Shown: positions 26,215 to 35,746, counted from the first letter of the stretch. The stretch is 64,000 nt of DNA from JAICMB01 sp963795935 (GCA_963795935.1 CAWCJO010000003.1:558001-622000), one strand, 5' to 3'. Made by a program: numbers and translations. The notes: generated by a model from the letters alone, not told the origin.

Positions 26215-27345
26215 GTGAAGAACAAATCCCAGGCGATCGCAAACAACCTCGCGGCCGTGCGCGGACAGCGAGGGCTCTCCGCGTCCGCGCTGGCCAGGAT
26301 GGTGGGCGTGAGCCGCCAAACGATCTATGCCATCGAGGGTGGAACCTACATCCCTAACACCGCAACGGGACTGCGGCTGGCGCGCGCGCTCGGGGTCAAT
26401 GTCGAGGATCTGTTCAGTTTGCCGCCGGCGCCAAAATCGGAACGGCAATCTGAAAACGTCAGGCTGCTCCCGTCTTCCGGAGAAATGCGCCCCGGCCAAC
26501 CGGTTCAACTCTGCGACGTGGATGGCCGTCTGGTGGCGGCTCCCTCCGCGCCTCCGTCCTGGTATCTGGCGGCGAGCGACGCCGTCATCGGCGGACGGAC
26601 TCCCGTTCGCGGCAAAGCTAATGTCCACCTCCACGAGCCAAACGCAAATTTCCGCAATCGCCTTCTGCTCGCCGGCTGCGATCCGGCTATGGCCGTTGTC
26701 GCGCGTTATTTACAGCCCGCCGGAATCGAGCTCGTTCTTCTGCACCAAAACAGCTCGCAGTCTTTATCGCTCTTGAAGCGCGGCTATGTCCACATCGCGG
26801 GCGCTCATCTGCGGGACGAAACCACGGGTGAGTCGAACGTTTCCGCCATCAATAAGCTCTTCCCGGCAAATGCCGCGGCGGCAATCTCATTCGCGGCGTG
26901 GGAGGAAGGTCTCGTGATGGCAAATGGGAATCCCAAGCGGATCGAAGGCGTGCAAGATCTCGCCCGGAAGGACATTGCGTTTCTCAATCGGGAATCCGGC
27001 GCAGGCAGCCGATTCCTTTTGGATCATTACCTCAGGCGCCTGAAACTCGATCCGAAGCGCGTCCGCGGGTACGATCGCACCGCCCCGGGACACTTGGCCG
27101 CCGCATGGGAAGTAAAGACAGGCGCCGCGGATTGCTGCATTGCCACGCGTGCGTCCGCCCGCGTATTCGGTCTCCATTTCATTCCGCTCGTAACCTCGCG
27201 CTACGACCTGGTAGTGCGGAAACAGCACTTGAACTTGCCCGCGACCCAGGCATTATTCGATGCCATCAATCGCTTGAGCTTCCGCCTGGAGCTGAACGGC
27301 ATAGCGGGTTACGACACCGCGGTAACAGGCGGGCGAGTCCTGTGA
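26215..27345 (+). CDS. XRE regulator fused to a periplasmic-binding-fold ligand domain
   Basis: 376 aa from GTG 26215. The N-terminal HTH ('ALARMVGVSRQTIYAIEGGT', about residues 21-45) is followed by a ModA/PBP-like domain of about 270 residues: 'RLLLAGCDPAMAVVARYLQP', 'GYVHIAGAHLRDETTG', 'NRESGAGSRFLLDHYL' and 'GAADCCIATRASARVFGLHF'. In related one-component regulators the binding domain senses molybdate, tungstate or small organic ligands in the cytosol. It faces the Oar-like receptor across an operator-rich gap, which suggests ligand-dependent control of that receptor. The protein is intact although the receptor shows indels. Confidence 0.87.
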   Translation: MKNKSQAIANNLAAVRGQRGLSASALARMVGVSRQTIYAIEGGTYIPNTATGLRLARALGVNVEDLFSLPPAPKSERQSENVRLLPSSGEMRPGQPVQLCDVDGRLVAAPSAPPSWYLAASDAVIGGRTPVRGKANVHLHEPNANFRNRLLLAGCDPAMAVVARYLQPAGIELVLLHQNSSQSLSLLKRGYVHIAGAHLRDETTGESNVSAINKLFPANAAAAISFAAWEEGLVMANGNPKRIEGVQDLARKDIAFLNRESGAGSRFLLDHYLRRLKLDPKRVRGYDRTAPGHLAAAWEVKTGAADCCIATRASARVFGLHFIPLVTSRYDLVVRKQHLNLPATQALFDAINRLSFRLELNGIAGYDTAVTGGRVL

Positions 27346-27349
27346 GATA

Positions 27350-27388
27350 GCGAACCGGCGACAGGCCCCATTGCGCGAAGCGGTTCGC
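27350..27388. terminator. Candidate bidirectional terminator
   Basis: An 8-bp perfect stem (GCGAACCG at 27350-27357 with CGGTTCGC at 27381-27388) lies between the convergent stops of the XRE regulator and the TolB-like gene. It is followed by CGCTATTT on the plus side. The loop is long (23 nt), so strength is uncertain. Confidence 0.45.
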
Positions 27389-27390
27389 CG

Positions 27391-28323
27391 CTATTTAATG
27401 TTGAACGTCTTCACGGCCGCGCCGATTCTCGCCGACAATTGGCTCGGGCCGATCCATGAAAAATTGACTGCGTTCTCATCGGCAACAGGCCCGCCCGTCA
27501 CAGGAAAGAGCTCAAACTGCCCGGTGCGGGCCACGACAGCGACGAAGCAGCGCCGGTTGGTCTCATCGCCGATGGGCGTTGCGCCATCAATACCGACGCC
27601 TTTTTCGATCCAGTCGAACAAGCAATCGATAAACGCGACGCGCTTGGAATCCGGCGACCAGGAGAACTTCGGCATGAATTCATGAACGCCGATCCAGGTT
27701 GCTCCTTTTTGGCGCACGACTTCAGGCTGTTTCTCGGACGGCTTGGCGCCCTTTAGAAGAGGGTATACCACTGTGTTGCCGATATAAAGATAATTGCTCT
27801 GATTGATCGGAGCGGCGAAATGAATAACCGGCCCGGCATGGGCGACATATTTCCCGTCCGGCGATGGCGTGAAACCATAGCCGAGCAGATCCTCGACTGG
27901 TTTCCCCGTGGCAAGATCCGTTTCAATATATTCGCTGAGCGAGGGGTTGATATGGCACTCCGCTGAAATGGCGTTTTCACCGCGCCAGGAAATATCCAGG
28001 ATGCTCGCGCAGGGTCCCGGTGGCGGGTCGGCTCCGGCGATGGGGTGAAACGATTGCAGGCGCCTCCCTTCAAGATCGAGAATGATAACCGAGGTCAGGC
28101 ACTTCTCGCTTTGGGGGCATTGCTGGTAATAGGCGATGCGATCGGCGGCGGGGGACAGCGCGGCTTGGAGCTTGGACCTACCGTCGCTTGTTAATTGCCG
28201 CGCTTGTCCGTCCGCGACGATCCAAACTTCGCTGTTGCGAATTTCCACCCGAGGCGCGGCGGCCCAGGAAAGCGAATTCAGCAGAACGAAAAGGAACAGG
28301 CAGCGCCGCATCGTTGCGGACAT
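27391..28323 (-). CDS. Secreted TolB-like beta-propeller protein
   Basis: 310 aa with a signal peptide ('CLFLFVLLNSLSWAAA'). Propeller-type segments 'LSPAADRIAYYQQCPQ', 'FTPSPDGKYVAHAG' and 'KFSWSPDSKRVAFIDCLFDW' resemble the PD40/WD40-like blades of TolB. Several Cys (four before residue 110) may form disulfides. I do not recognise a closer family. It is downstream of the large fusion gene on the same strand, only 24 nt away, so they may form an operon. Confidence 0.75.
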   Translation of the reverse strand: MSATMRRCLFLFVLLNSLSWAAAPRVEIRNSEVWIVADGQARQLTSDGRSKLQAALSPAADRIAYYQQCPQSEKCLTSVIILDLEGRRLQSFHPIAGADPPPGPCASILDISWRGENAISAECHINPSLSEYIETDLATGKPVEDLLGYGFTPSPDGKYVAHAGPVIHFAAPINQSNYLYIGNTVVYPLLKGAKPSEKQPEVVRQKGATWIGVHEFMPKFSWSPDSKRVAFIDCLFDWIEKGVGIDGATPIGDETNRRCFVAVVARTGQFELFPVTGGPVADENAVNFSWIGPSQLSARIGAAVKTFNIK

Positions 28324-28347
28324 ACTGGACCAGTATAAACGTCGCGT

Positions 28348-30579
28348 TTAAGGGGCCGGTTGTACCGCGCCGGGAAACTGAGCCGCTTTTTGCAGGTCTT
28401 CGTCCGCGCCCGCCGTATCGCCGAGCGCGCGCTTGGCGGCGGCCCGTTGGCGATAGGCCCAGGCATTCGGCTCCAGCTCGATCGATGCCGAGAAATCCGC
28501 GATAGCGTGCGGCCAATCTTGCATTCGGGTGTAGGCTATGGCGCGGTTTTCATACGCTTTTCGAAAATCCGGCGTCATCTGAATGGCCTTCGTAAGGTCC
28601 GCGATCGCGGGCTCGAGTTGCCCTAACTCGGAGTAGGCCCAGCCGCGGTTTCCATAGGGAGTTGCCGAAACATTGGGAGCAAGTTCGATGGCGCGCGTGT
28701 AATCCTCAATTCCGCGCGCGTGCCGTCCGGAGTAGGAATAAGCGAGCCCGCGGGAGTCGTACCAAGCTGGATGCGTAGGATCGAGGCGGATGGCGGCATC
28801 GAAGTCCGGGACGGCCTCGGCGTAACGCTTGGCCTGATAGAGGGCCCGCCCGCGCGCGGCATAGGCTTGCGCCCAGTCCGGCTTCAAGGCGATGGCTCGG
28901 CCGAGAAGCGCCAGGCCTTCGTCGACGCGCTTGGCTCGGATCAGGCGCATTCCCTCGCGGTAGGCTTCTTCGGCCGTCGCCGGTTCATTTGATGCGACGG
29001 CTGAAGCATTCGGAATCGGTGGAGCGGAATTGTCCAGGAGCCGGAAGTTTACCTGAATGCTGGACTGCACCGCGACCGCTTTGCCGTCTTTCATGGCGGG
29101 CTTGAACCTCCACTGGCTCGCGGCGATAACAGCCTTCTCATCCAATCCGTGTCCGAGCGGGCGCATAACCCGGATATCGCGGGGCACACCTTCGGCCGAG
29201 ATAACCACCGAGAGCAATATCGTTCCCGAAATGTGGGCTTTCCTCGCTTCCTCGCTGTAGCCGGGCTCGATCTTTTGAATGAGAACGGGCGGCGTTACTC
29301 CGCCTCCGATTCTGTAGACGGGGCCGTCCGGCGCGCTGCTTGGAAGCGAGCCTATGATTCCTCCGATAACTCCGCCGGAGGGCGGCGGGAGCGAGATGGG
29401 GGCGGGCTTGGCGGCGTCGGCCAAGGCCTGGCGCAACTCCGCTTCGGCCGTGAGATCGTAGCCGGTTTTGTAAGCACGGATCACGCCGGCCTTGTCGATG
29501 ATGGCCACTGTGGGGAAGGCGTGCGCTCCATACTCCTCAACCATGCGGTCGTGACCCGCCAGCAGGACCGGGTAACTCATGTCGCGCCCTTTTACGAATT
29601 TCTGCACCACGTCGGCATCTTCGCCGACATCGATGCCTAAGACCACCAGATCCTTGTTGGTCCGATGCAGAGTCTCGATTAAAGGGATCTCCTCCCGGCA
29701 TGGACCGCACCAGGTGGCCCAGAAATCGAGGAGCACGGTCTTGCCCCTGAAGGTTGCCAGTTGCACCTCGTTATCCGCCAGGTCGCGCAGCTTGAAATCC
29801 GGCGCCTGCGTACCCAGCATGCGAGCGCTGTTGGCGTGACTCATCCCGGGAAACTCGAAGCTCGAGACCAGCTTGGCGCCCGCGGGGGGCTTGAAGGTGA
29901 ACAAATCGTCTTGCAGCGGTTCGTCCACTTTTAGCGATTCCACTGTGGCGGTCATCTTCATATCGGCGCCGGCGCCCGATCCCGGCAAGTTATCCATGTG
30001 ATGCCGCGAGCTGGTTTTGAGAACCAGATAGTCGCTCTTATCGACCCAATAGGTTGTAGGCGAAGCGTCGGAGTTTGGCCTTGGCGATCCGTTCTCATAA
30101 GCGACCGCAAGCAGATAACACGGGTGGGCGGCGCCTCCAATGACGAGAGTCTCTTCTCCGGTCAGCTTCACGGAGCTCACGCTTGCTCCCGGACGATCGA
30201 CGGAGAACATGGCCCCCTGACCGCTATTGAGAGCCTTCGCGAGCGGCGGCGCGGACTCGTTTTTCGTGTACTGTTTCAGGTAGGCATTGTAGGTCCAGAC
30301 TTGCGCGCCATCGGAAACGGCGGTCGTGGCGCCCAGTCCCTTCGATTCGATGCGGTATTTGCCGGGTTGCCGATATGCAATCAGCAGCTTCGACCTGATG
30401 GTTTGATCGAAGTCTTGATTTTCCATTTCGTTGACGGTAAGGGCATGGATTTCGTAGCTCTTTAGACTGGTGTAGGCTTTGCGGGCTTGCGCCAGAATCG
30501 TTTGCGCATCGGGCGATTCGGCACAAGCGCCGGCTACGGAAACGAACGCCAGGATAGTAACGGGGGCAGCGCGTTTCAT
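28348..30579 (-). CDS. Four-module fusion: LolA-like + TlpA thioredoxin + TonB C-terminal + TPR
   Basis: 743 aa from ATG 30579; the longer frame to 30648 is not needed. Order: signal peptide (1-22); LolA/DUF2092-like sheet domain (about 25-245, 'KLLIAYRQPGKYRIESKG'); thioredoxin-like domain with redox pair 'WCGPC' near residue 290 in 'LLDFWATWCGPCREEIPLIE'; TonB C-terminal domain (about 450-530, 'KIEPGYSEEARKAHISGTIL', 'VIAASQWRFKPAMKDG'); and about five TPR repeats ('GLALLGRAIALKPDWAQAYA'). Each module is common in acidobacterial envelope proteins; the four in one chain is unusual. Expected in the periplasm. Role inferred: reduces or sorts envelope proteins while contacting the outer membrane. 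Confidence 0.85.
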   Translation of the reverse strand: MKRAAPVTILAFVSVAGACAESPDAQTILAQARKAYTSLKSYEIHALTVNEMENQDFDQTIRSKLLIAYRQPGKYRIESKGLGATTAVSDGAQVWTYNAYLKQYTKNESAPPLAKALNSGQGAMFSVDRPGASVSSVKLTGEETLVIGGAAHPCYLLAVAYENGSPRPNSDASPTTYWVDKSDYLVLKTSSRHHMDNLPGSGAGADMKMTATVESLKVDEPLQDDLFTFKPPAGAKLVSSFEFPGMSHANSARMLGTQAPDFKLRDLADNEVQLATFRGKTVLLDFWATWCGPCREEIPLIETLHRTNKDLVVLGIDVGEDADVVQKFVKGRDMSYPVLLAGHDRMVEEYGAHAFPTVAIIDKAGVIRAYKTGYDLTAEAELRQALADAAKPAPISLPPPSGGVIGGIIGSLPSSAPDGPVYRIGGGVTPPVLIQKIEPGYSEEARKAHISGTILLSVVISAEGVPRDIRVMRPLGHGLDEKAVIAASQWRFKPAMKDGKAVAVQSSIQVNFRLLDNSAPPIPNASAVASNEPATAEEAYREGMRLIRAKRVDEGLALLGRAIALKPDWAQAYAARGRALYQAKRYAEAVPDFDAAIRLDPTHPAWYDSRGLAYSYSGRHARGIEDYTRAIELAPNVSATPYGNRGWAYSELGQLEPAIADLTKAIQMTPDFRKAYENRAIAYTRMQDWPHAIADFSASIELEPNAWAYRQRAAAKRALGDTAGADEDLQKAAQFPGAVQPAP

Positions 30580-30635
30580 ACCGTCATTATCGTGCGGCGG
30601 GAGGCTGGAACGTTGCAGCGGCTTCGCGCCACAAT

Positions 30636-31427
30636 ATGGCAATGACATCGGCGGCGGTAAATCCGGTCCGGGCGGGCTTTCATAGCGTCACTCCCTATTT
30701 AATGATCGAGCGGGCGGGGGAGCTGATCGAATTCATCGGATCGGTGTTTGGGGCCAAGGAAAAGCTGCGGATTCCCGCGCCCGGGGGACGGGTGATGCAC
30801 GCGGAGGCGGCCATCGGCGACTCGCTGATCGAGTTGTCGGACGTCAACCCGCTGTATGGCGCGCGGCCGGGCGCGCTGCACGTTTACGTCGCCGATACGG
30901 ACGCGGTTTACGCGCGAGCGCTGGAGGCGGGAGCGAGCGCGCTGCGGGCGCCGGCGGAGCAGCCGTATGGAGACCGGGACGCGAGCGTGAAGGACCGCTC
31001 CGGCAATCACTGGTATATCGGAACGCACCTTGGCGCCGCGTTTGTGCGTCCGCCGCTGCGTACCGTAACGCCGTTTCTGCACTGCGCCGGCGCGGACAAA
31101 GCGATCGAGTTTTTGAAGCGCGCGTTCGGGGCGAGCGAGGAAGAGACGCACCGCTCCGAGGACGGCATGGTGCGTCACGCGAACATCCGCATCGGCGATT
31201 CGATCGTCGAGCTGAGCGAAGCGCACGCGGAGTTTCAGCCCCTGCCGACGGGCTTCCATCTTTATGTTCCGGATACGGACGCGGTGTACAAGAGCGCGCT
31301 CGCGGCCGGCGCGGCGCCGATGTTTGCGCCGGAGGACAAGCCGTATGGCGACCGGAGCGCCACGGCGATCGACCCGTCGGGAAATTATTGGTTCATCGCA
31401 ACGCAGATCCGGGAGGGGAGCGGCTAG
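30636..31427 (+). CDS. Tandem VOC-fold protein (PhnB/glyoxalase-like)
   Basis: 263 aa with two PhnB-like halves: 'TPYLMIERAGELIEFIGSVF...' and 'TPFLHCAGADKAIEFLKRAF...'. Each ends with 'PYGDRDASVKDRSGNHWYI' or its variant 'PYGDRSATAIDPSGNYWFI', the usual metal-site strand. PhnB-like VOC proteins are small-molecule enzymes or binding proteins of poorly known substrate. ATG 30636; a second ATG 6 nt on is equally possible. Divergent from the fusion gene. Confidence 0.88.
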   Translation: MAMTSAAVNPVRAGFHSVTPYLMIERAGELIEFIGSVFGAKEKLRIPAPGGRVMHAEAAIGDSLIELSDVNPLYGARPGALHVYVADTDAVYARALEAGASALRAPAEQPYGDRDASVKDRSGNHWYIGTHLGAAFVRPPLRTVTPFLHCAGADKAIEFLKRAFGASEEETHRSEDGMVRHANIRIGDSIVELSEAHAEFQPLPTGFHLYVPDTDAVYKSALAAGAAPMFAPEDKPYGDRSATAIDPSGNYWFIATQIREGSG

Positions 31428-31717
31428 AGACGATTGAGAGCTCCCGCGGGCCGTGGCGGAAGCGATCTCTCAACTCGGAAGTTCTCGGCAGTGGCGCGCT
31501 TCCGAGTTCGTCGATCGCCGCGGCTAGGAACGCCTACCCCACTACGCGGCCTGTCGCCGCCGCCGATTTTCCGGCAAAGCCGCCTTTCCACAAATCGCCC
31601 GTTCCATCCGCTTCCTTCGTCGTTTTCCGTCGCGGCATTTTTTTCCTCGCTCCGTGAAACACCGCGGCAAGCGATCCGGCGATGGCGCCGCCCGGCCCGC
31701 ATAATGGTACGGACGGC

Positions 31718-33283
31718 ATGAACCGTACCGATCTCTACCGGCGGGCGCGCGCGCATCGCGAAAGCTGGGATATTGTCATCGTCGGCGGAGGCGCCACCGG
31801 CGCGGGCATTGCCCTGGACGCCGCCAGCCGCGGCTACGACACGCTGTTGCTCGAGCGGAGCGACTTCGGCAAAGGGACCTCCAGCCGCAGCACCAAGCTC
31901 GTGCATGGCGGCGTCCGTTATCTCGAACAGGGCGATCTTTCTCTGGTCATGGAGGCGCTCAAGGAGCGCGGCATCCTCCTTCGCAATGCCCCGCACCTGG
32001 TCCGCAATCTCGGCTTCGTCGTTCCAACGTATCAATGGTGGGAGGGTCCCTTCTACGGCGCCGGCCTGAAGCTCTACAATCTGCTGGCCGGCAAGTACGG
32101 CTTCGGAGCGTCGAAAATTCTATCGCGCGCCGAGACGCTGGAGCGTTTGCCCACCATCGCAACGGAGGGCTTGCGCGGCGGAGTCGTCTACTTCGATGGC
32201 CAGTTCGACGATGCGCGCCTGCTCGTCAATCTTGTTCAGACCGCGGTCGAGCACGGCGCAACGCCGCTGAATTATATCGAGGCTGTCGGCCTCACCACGA
32301 ACGGCGATGGGCTGATCGATGGCGTCCTGGCGCGCGATGTCGAGAGCGCCGAGGAGTTTCACGCCGCCGCCAAAGTCGTGATCAACGCCACCGGACCGTT
32401 CAGCGACAATCTCCGCCGCCAGGCGGATCCCGCGGCCGAACCCCTGATGGCCCTAAGCCAGGGCATTCATCTCGTTTTCGAGCGCGGCTTTCTGACCGGC
32501 GAGAGCGCCATCATGGTTCCCCACACCAGCGACGGCCGCGTGATGTTCGCGATTCCGTGGCGCGACCATACGCTGGTCGGAACCACCGACACCCCCATCT
32601 CGAATCCCTCGCCCGAGCCCGCGCCGCTCCAACAGGAAATCGATTTTCTGCTAAAGACAGCCTCTCTCTACTTCGCCAGAAAACCATTGCCCGAGGACGT
32701 CCTCAGCGCCTTCGCCGGCATCCGCCCCCTGGTGCGCTCGGGCGATGCGGGCCATACCGCGGCGCTCTCGCGCGGCCACTCCATTCGCATCGAATCCTCG
32801 GGACTGGTCACAATTTGCGGTGGAAAATGGACCACCTATCGCCGCATGGCGGAAGATTGCGTCAATCAGGCCGCGACGTTGGCCGAGCTGCCGGAAAAAC
32901 CCTGCATCACCGCGCATCTCAATATCCACGGCTTCGATGCCCACTCGGACCGCTTCGGAAATTTGAGCGCTTATGGTTCCGATGCCGCCGCCGTGCAAGC
33001 GCTGACGGGGGAAAATCCCGAGTTGGCGAAACCGCTGCACCAGGCGCTGCCCTTTACCGGCGCCGAAATCGTGTGGGCCGCGCGCCACGAAATGGCCGTT
33101 ACCGTCGAGGACGCCCTCGCACGCAGAACGCGAGCTCTGTTTCTGAACGCCAAGGCCGCCATCGAAATGGCCCCGCGAACCGCCCAACTTCTCGCCCGGG
33201 AATTGGACCGCGACGACCGCTGGGCCGCACGGCAAGTCCGCAGTTTCGAAGAAACCGCGCGAGGCTATCTGATCGCGAAATGA
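31718..33283 (+). CDS. glpD: Aerobic glycerol-3-phosphate dehydrogenase
   Basis: 521 aa. The FAD dinucleotide fold is at the N-terminus ('DIVIVGGGATGAGIALDAAS'), followed by 'SSRSTKLVHGGVRYLEQGD', the GlpD signature. The substrate domain has 'VINATGPFSDNLRRQ' and 'GTTDTPISNPSPEPAP', and the C-terminal cap has 'GGKWTTYRRMAEDCVNQAA' and 'EMAVTVEDALARRTRALFL'. It oxidises sn-glycerol-3-phosphate to DHAP at the inner membrane, passing electrons to quinone. ATG 31718 is chosen over an earlier in-frame ATG at 31682, which adds a non-conserved leader. No glpF/glpK is adjacent. Confidence 0.96.
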   Translation: MNRTDLYRRARAHRESWDIVIVGGGATGAGIALDAASRGYDTLLLERSDFGKGTSSRSTKLVHGGVRYLEQGDLSLVMEALKERGILLRNAPHLVRNLGFVVPTYQWWEGPFYGAGLKLYNLLAGKYGFGASKILSRAETLERLPTIATEGLRGGVVYFDGQFDDARLLVNLVQTAVEHGATPLNYIEAVGLTTNGDGLIDGVLARDVESAEEFHAAAKVVINATGPFSDNLRRQADPAAEPLMALSQGIHLVFERGFLTGESAIMVPHTSDGRVMFAIPWRDHTLVGTTDTPISNPSPEPAPLQQEIDFLLKTASLYFARKPLPEDVLSAFAGIRPLVRSGDAGHTAALSRGHSIRIESSGLVTICGGKWTTYRRMAEDCVNQAATLAELPEKPCITAHLNIHGFDAHSDRFGNLSAYGSDAAAVQALTGENPELAKPLHQALPFTGAEIVWAARHEMAVTVEDALARRTRALFLNAKAAIEMAPRTAQLLARELDRDDRWAARQVRSFEETARGYLIAK

Positions 33284-33481
33284 TCGGCCTCTATTGCTTC
33301 GAAAATAACTGCCGGCGAATTGCGGTCCGCTCTGACGCCGACCCTGCCGCCGGATTCCTTCCTGCGCCGGGCGCCTCATAGCCGCGAGCGCAGAAGCACA
33401 AAAATCGCAAATTAACGGCTACATTTGCCTCTGGTAGTAGTACCATGTAGTCATCCTTACTAAAGGACGGAGACCTTCCCT

Positions 33482-34063
33482 ATGTGGAATAAACGAAAAG
33501 AAGAAGAGTATCCGCCGAAGCAGGCGTCCACGCCCGCCTCGACCAGTTATGGAACCAAGGAGATCAACACCAGCGTGCCCACCACTTCGCCAGCGCCCAA
33601 TTTTCATTCCCAGGAATCCTCGCGGGGCTCGGCCGTGATCGGAAAATCCGTCACGATTAAAGGCCAGATATTCAGCCAGGAGGACCTGACGATCGACGGC
33701 GAAATGGAGGGCTCCGTTGAGCTGAAGGAACATCGTCTCACCGTGGGCCCGAACGGCAAAGTGCAGGCCGGCATCAAGGCCCGCGAAATCGTCGTTTTGG
33801 GCGTGGTCAATGGCAACGTGGAAGCGAGCGATAAGATCGACATTCGCAAGGACGCGCGTCTGGTGGGCGACATTAAAACGGCCCGCATTGTGATCGAAGA
33901 CGGCGCCTATTTCAAAGGCAGCATCGATATCACGCGCGCCAACAGCGCCGCCGAGCCGGCGCCGAAAGCCACGCCCGCGGCGGCCGGCGCGGCGAGTCAG
34001 CCGCGGCCCCAGCAGCAGCAGCAGCATTCGCAACCGGCCACCGCCCAGAACGCGGCGAAGTAG
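33482..34063 (+). CDS. Bactofilin
   Basis: 193 aa. The central bactofilin (DUF583) beta-helix is clear: 'GSAVIGKSVTIKGQIFSQED', 'LTIDGEMEGSVELKEHRLTV', 'REIVVLGVVNGNVEASDKID' and 'DARLVGDIKTARIVIEDGAY'. The tails are unstructured and rich in Pro, Ser and Gln (a Gln6 run near the end). Bactofilins polymerise without nucleotides into membrane-associated filaments that position envelope enzymes. RBS AAAGGACGGAG is well spaced. The next gene follows by 26 nt on the same strand. Confidence 0.95.
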   Translation: MWNKRKEEEYPPKQASTPASTSYGTKEINTSVPTTSPAPNFHSQESSRGSAVIGKSVTIKGQIFSQEDLTIDGEMEGSVELKEHRLTVGPNGKVQAGIKAREIVVLGVVNGNVEASDKIDIRKDARLVGDIKTARIVIEDGAYFKGSIDITRANSAAEPAPKATPAAAGAASQPRPQQQQQHSQPATAQNAAK

Positions 34064-34089
34064 CGGCGTTTGGAAGTGGAGGGCGGGCG

Positions 34090-34734
34090 TTGATCAAATC
34101 TCGATGGAAGGGGGAAGCGCAGCCGCCCCCTCTCCCGCCGACGCGCGGCAAGCCGTCCTCGCACATTCGCAACAGCAGCGGCCTGGATCAATTCTTCTTC
34201 TCTCTCGAAGGCCGCGAGGGCCTTTCGATTCTCGATTTCGCCGGCGCCAGCCAGGCCAACATCAGTTTCATCACCAACCTGGGACACCGCATCTATTCCG
34301 ACGACGTATTGAGCAGCATCGACGAGGTCTTCGGGGCCGACCCCGAGATGCAGTCCAATCCCGTGCGCGTCGATATGTTTCTCAAGCAGGTGCTGGATTT
34401 CCCGAAAGAGCATTTCGACGGCGTGCTGGCCTGGGATGTCCTGCAATTTCTTTCGCCCTCCGCCGCTCAGGCCGTGGCGGACCGCCTGCACCAGATTCTG
34501 CGGCCGCACTCTTATGTCCTGGCGTTCTTCAATGCCAATGAAAAGGCGCCGTCGGTGGCGTCCTACAACTATCGCATCAACGAATCGCGGACTTTGCTGC
34601 TTTCGGCGCGCGGCTCGCGCGACGCCTCTCAATTTTTTAATAATCGCGGCATTGAAAAATTATTTCAGAAATACGAGTCTGTTAAATTTTTCCTGACGCG
34701 CGATAATCTCCGCGAAGTAATCGTGAAGCGGTAG
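34090..34734 (+). CDS. SAM-methyltransferase-like partner of the bactofilin
   Basis: 214 aa. Motif I is present but altered ('GLSILDFAGASQANISFI' instead of LDxGxGxG), followed by 'HRIYSDDVLSSIDEVFG', 'FDGVLAWDVLQFLSPSAAQA' (motif IV-like) and 'YVLAFFNANEKAPSVASYNY'. The N-terminus is basic and Pro-rich. The altered SAM loop leaves catalysis open. Tight linkage to the bactofilin suggests a scaffold-associated role. The TTG 34090 frame start is near-leaderless; another in-frame ATG is absent in the first 100 codons, so the start is uncertain. Confidence 0.7.
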   Translation: MIKSRWKGEAQPPPLPPTRGKPSSHIRNSSGLDQFFFSLEGREGLSILDFAGASQANISFITNLGHRIYSDDVLSSIDEVFGADPEMQSNPVRVDMFLKQVLDFPKEHFDGVLAWDVLQFLSPSAAQAVADRLHQILRPHSYVLAFFNANEKAPSVASYNYRINESRTLLLSARGSRDASQFFNNRGIEKLFQKYESVKFFLTRDNLREVIVKR

Positions 34735-35002
34735 GATTCGCGAGCGCCGCCTCCGCGCGCGAAAAGCGATCTTCCACCATTGCGGGCGAAATCTGCTCCC
34801 TCTCCATAGCTCCGTTTCATCCCGGCCCAGTAAGCTTTACTTCGCCTCCGGGTGATACAAAATAGCAAAACATTTCCATGAGAGAAGCGCGCATCCGAAC
34901 GCACTAGAGGTTTTCACCAAAAACTGATTCGCCGGGTTTCGCGCGTTGAACGCGAGACGCGTATCATTCGCCGCCGCGCGAAAAAATCCGATTCGGAGGA
35001 AT

Positions 35003-35727
35003 ATGCTTTCACTCAGATCCGCTCTCTCGAGCTGCGCCTTGTTGGCGCTCGCCGCCCTTCCCGCTTTCCCGGCCGTCATCGCGTATAACGACCTGACCTC
35101 GTTTCAGAACGCCACCAGCGCCCTGACGACGGTCACTTTCGACGGCACTCGCGCCCCACGCAGGGGTCGCAAATGTGACCTACAACACCGGAGCCGGATT
35201 GATGATCCCGGGCGGCCCATGAATTCGTCGGCGACTACCGCCTCCACCGACAACAATTGCCGTCAACAACCCGAATGCCAACACCTATGATGATTTCGGC
35301 TCCGGCTCGGTACTCTCGGACCGGTTTATTATTCGGGCAGCTTCACGCCCTATATCAACATCACGCTTCCCACCGCCACTACCGCCGTCGGGATTCGATC
35401 TGATGACTACCGGCGGCACGGGCATTAGCTTTAACGTCACTCTCAACAATATGGCCACCGTTTACAGCAGCTTGGCGACGGGCGCTCGCCCGACCCAAAT
35501 TTTCCTTGGCTTCACTTCCGACGCGCCGATCAACAGTATTCAACTGAGCCTGCCCACGAGCGGCTCAGGAGCTCACTCCGGTCGTAGACAATTTCAGCTA
35601 CGGCGCCGACGATCCGCCGCCACCGCAAACCCCCGAACTCTGCACCTTCCTGCTGATCGCTTCCGGCCTCATCGGCCTGCGCATTTTCCGGCGCCGGTTA
35701 CGCGGCTTTGCCTGCCTTCCGGCCTGA
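35003..35727 (+). pseudogene. PEP-CTERM protein with several frameshifts
   Basis: ATG 35003 starts a signal peptide ('LALAALPAFPAVIAYNDL'). Family-like pieces then alternate between frames: 'TYNTGAGLMIPGGP', 'NPNANTYDDFGSGSVLS', 'GISFNVTLNNMATVYSS' and 'LGFTSDAPINSIQLSLP'. The end is a PEP-CTERM-type sorting tail 'TPELCTFLLIASGLIG' plus 'LRIFRRRLR'. At least four indels separate them. Family knowledge: such proteins are anchored or secreted by exosortase. The number of lesions makes it either dead or the worst-affected locus of a generally indel-rich sequence. Confidence 0.8.
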
Positions 35728-35746
35728 TAAAGTTCCCGGACCTGTC

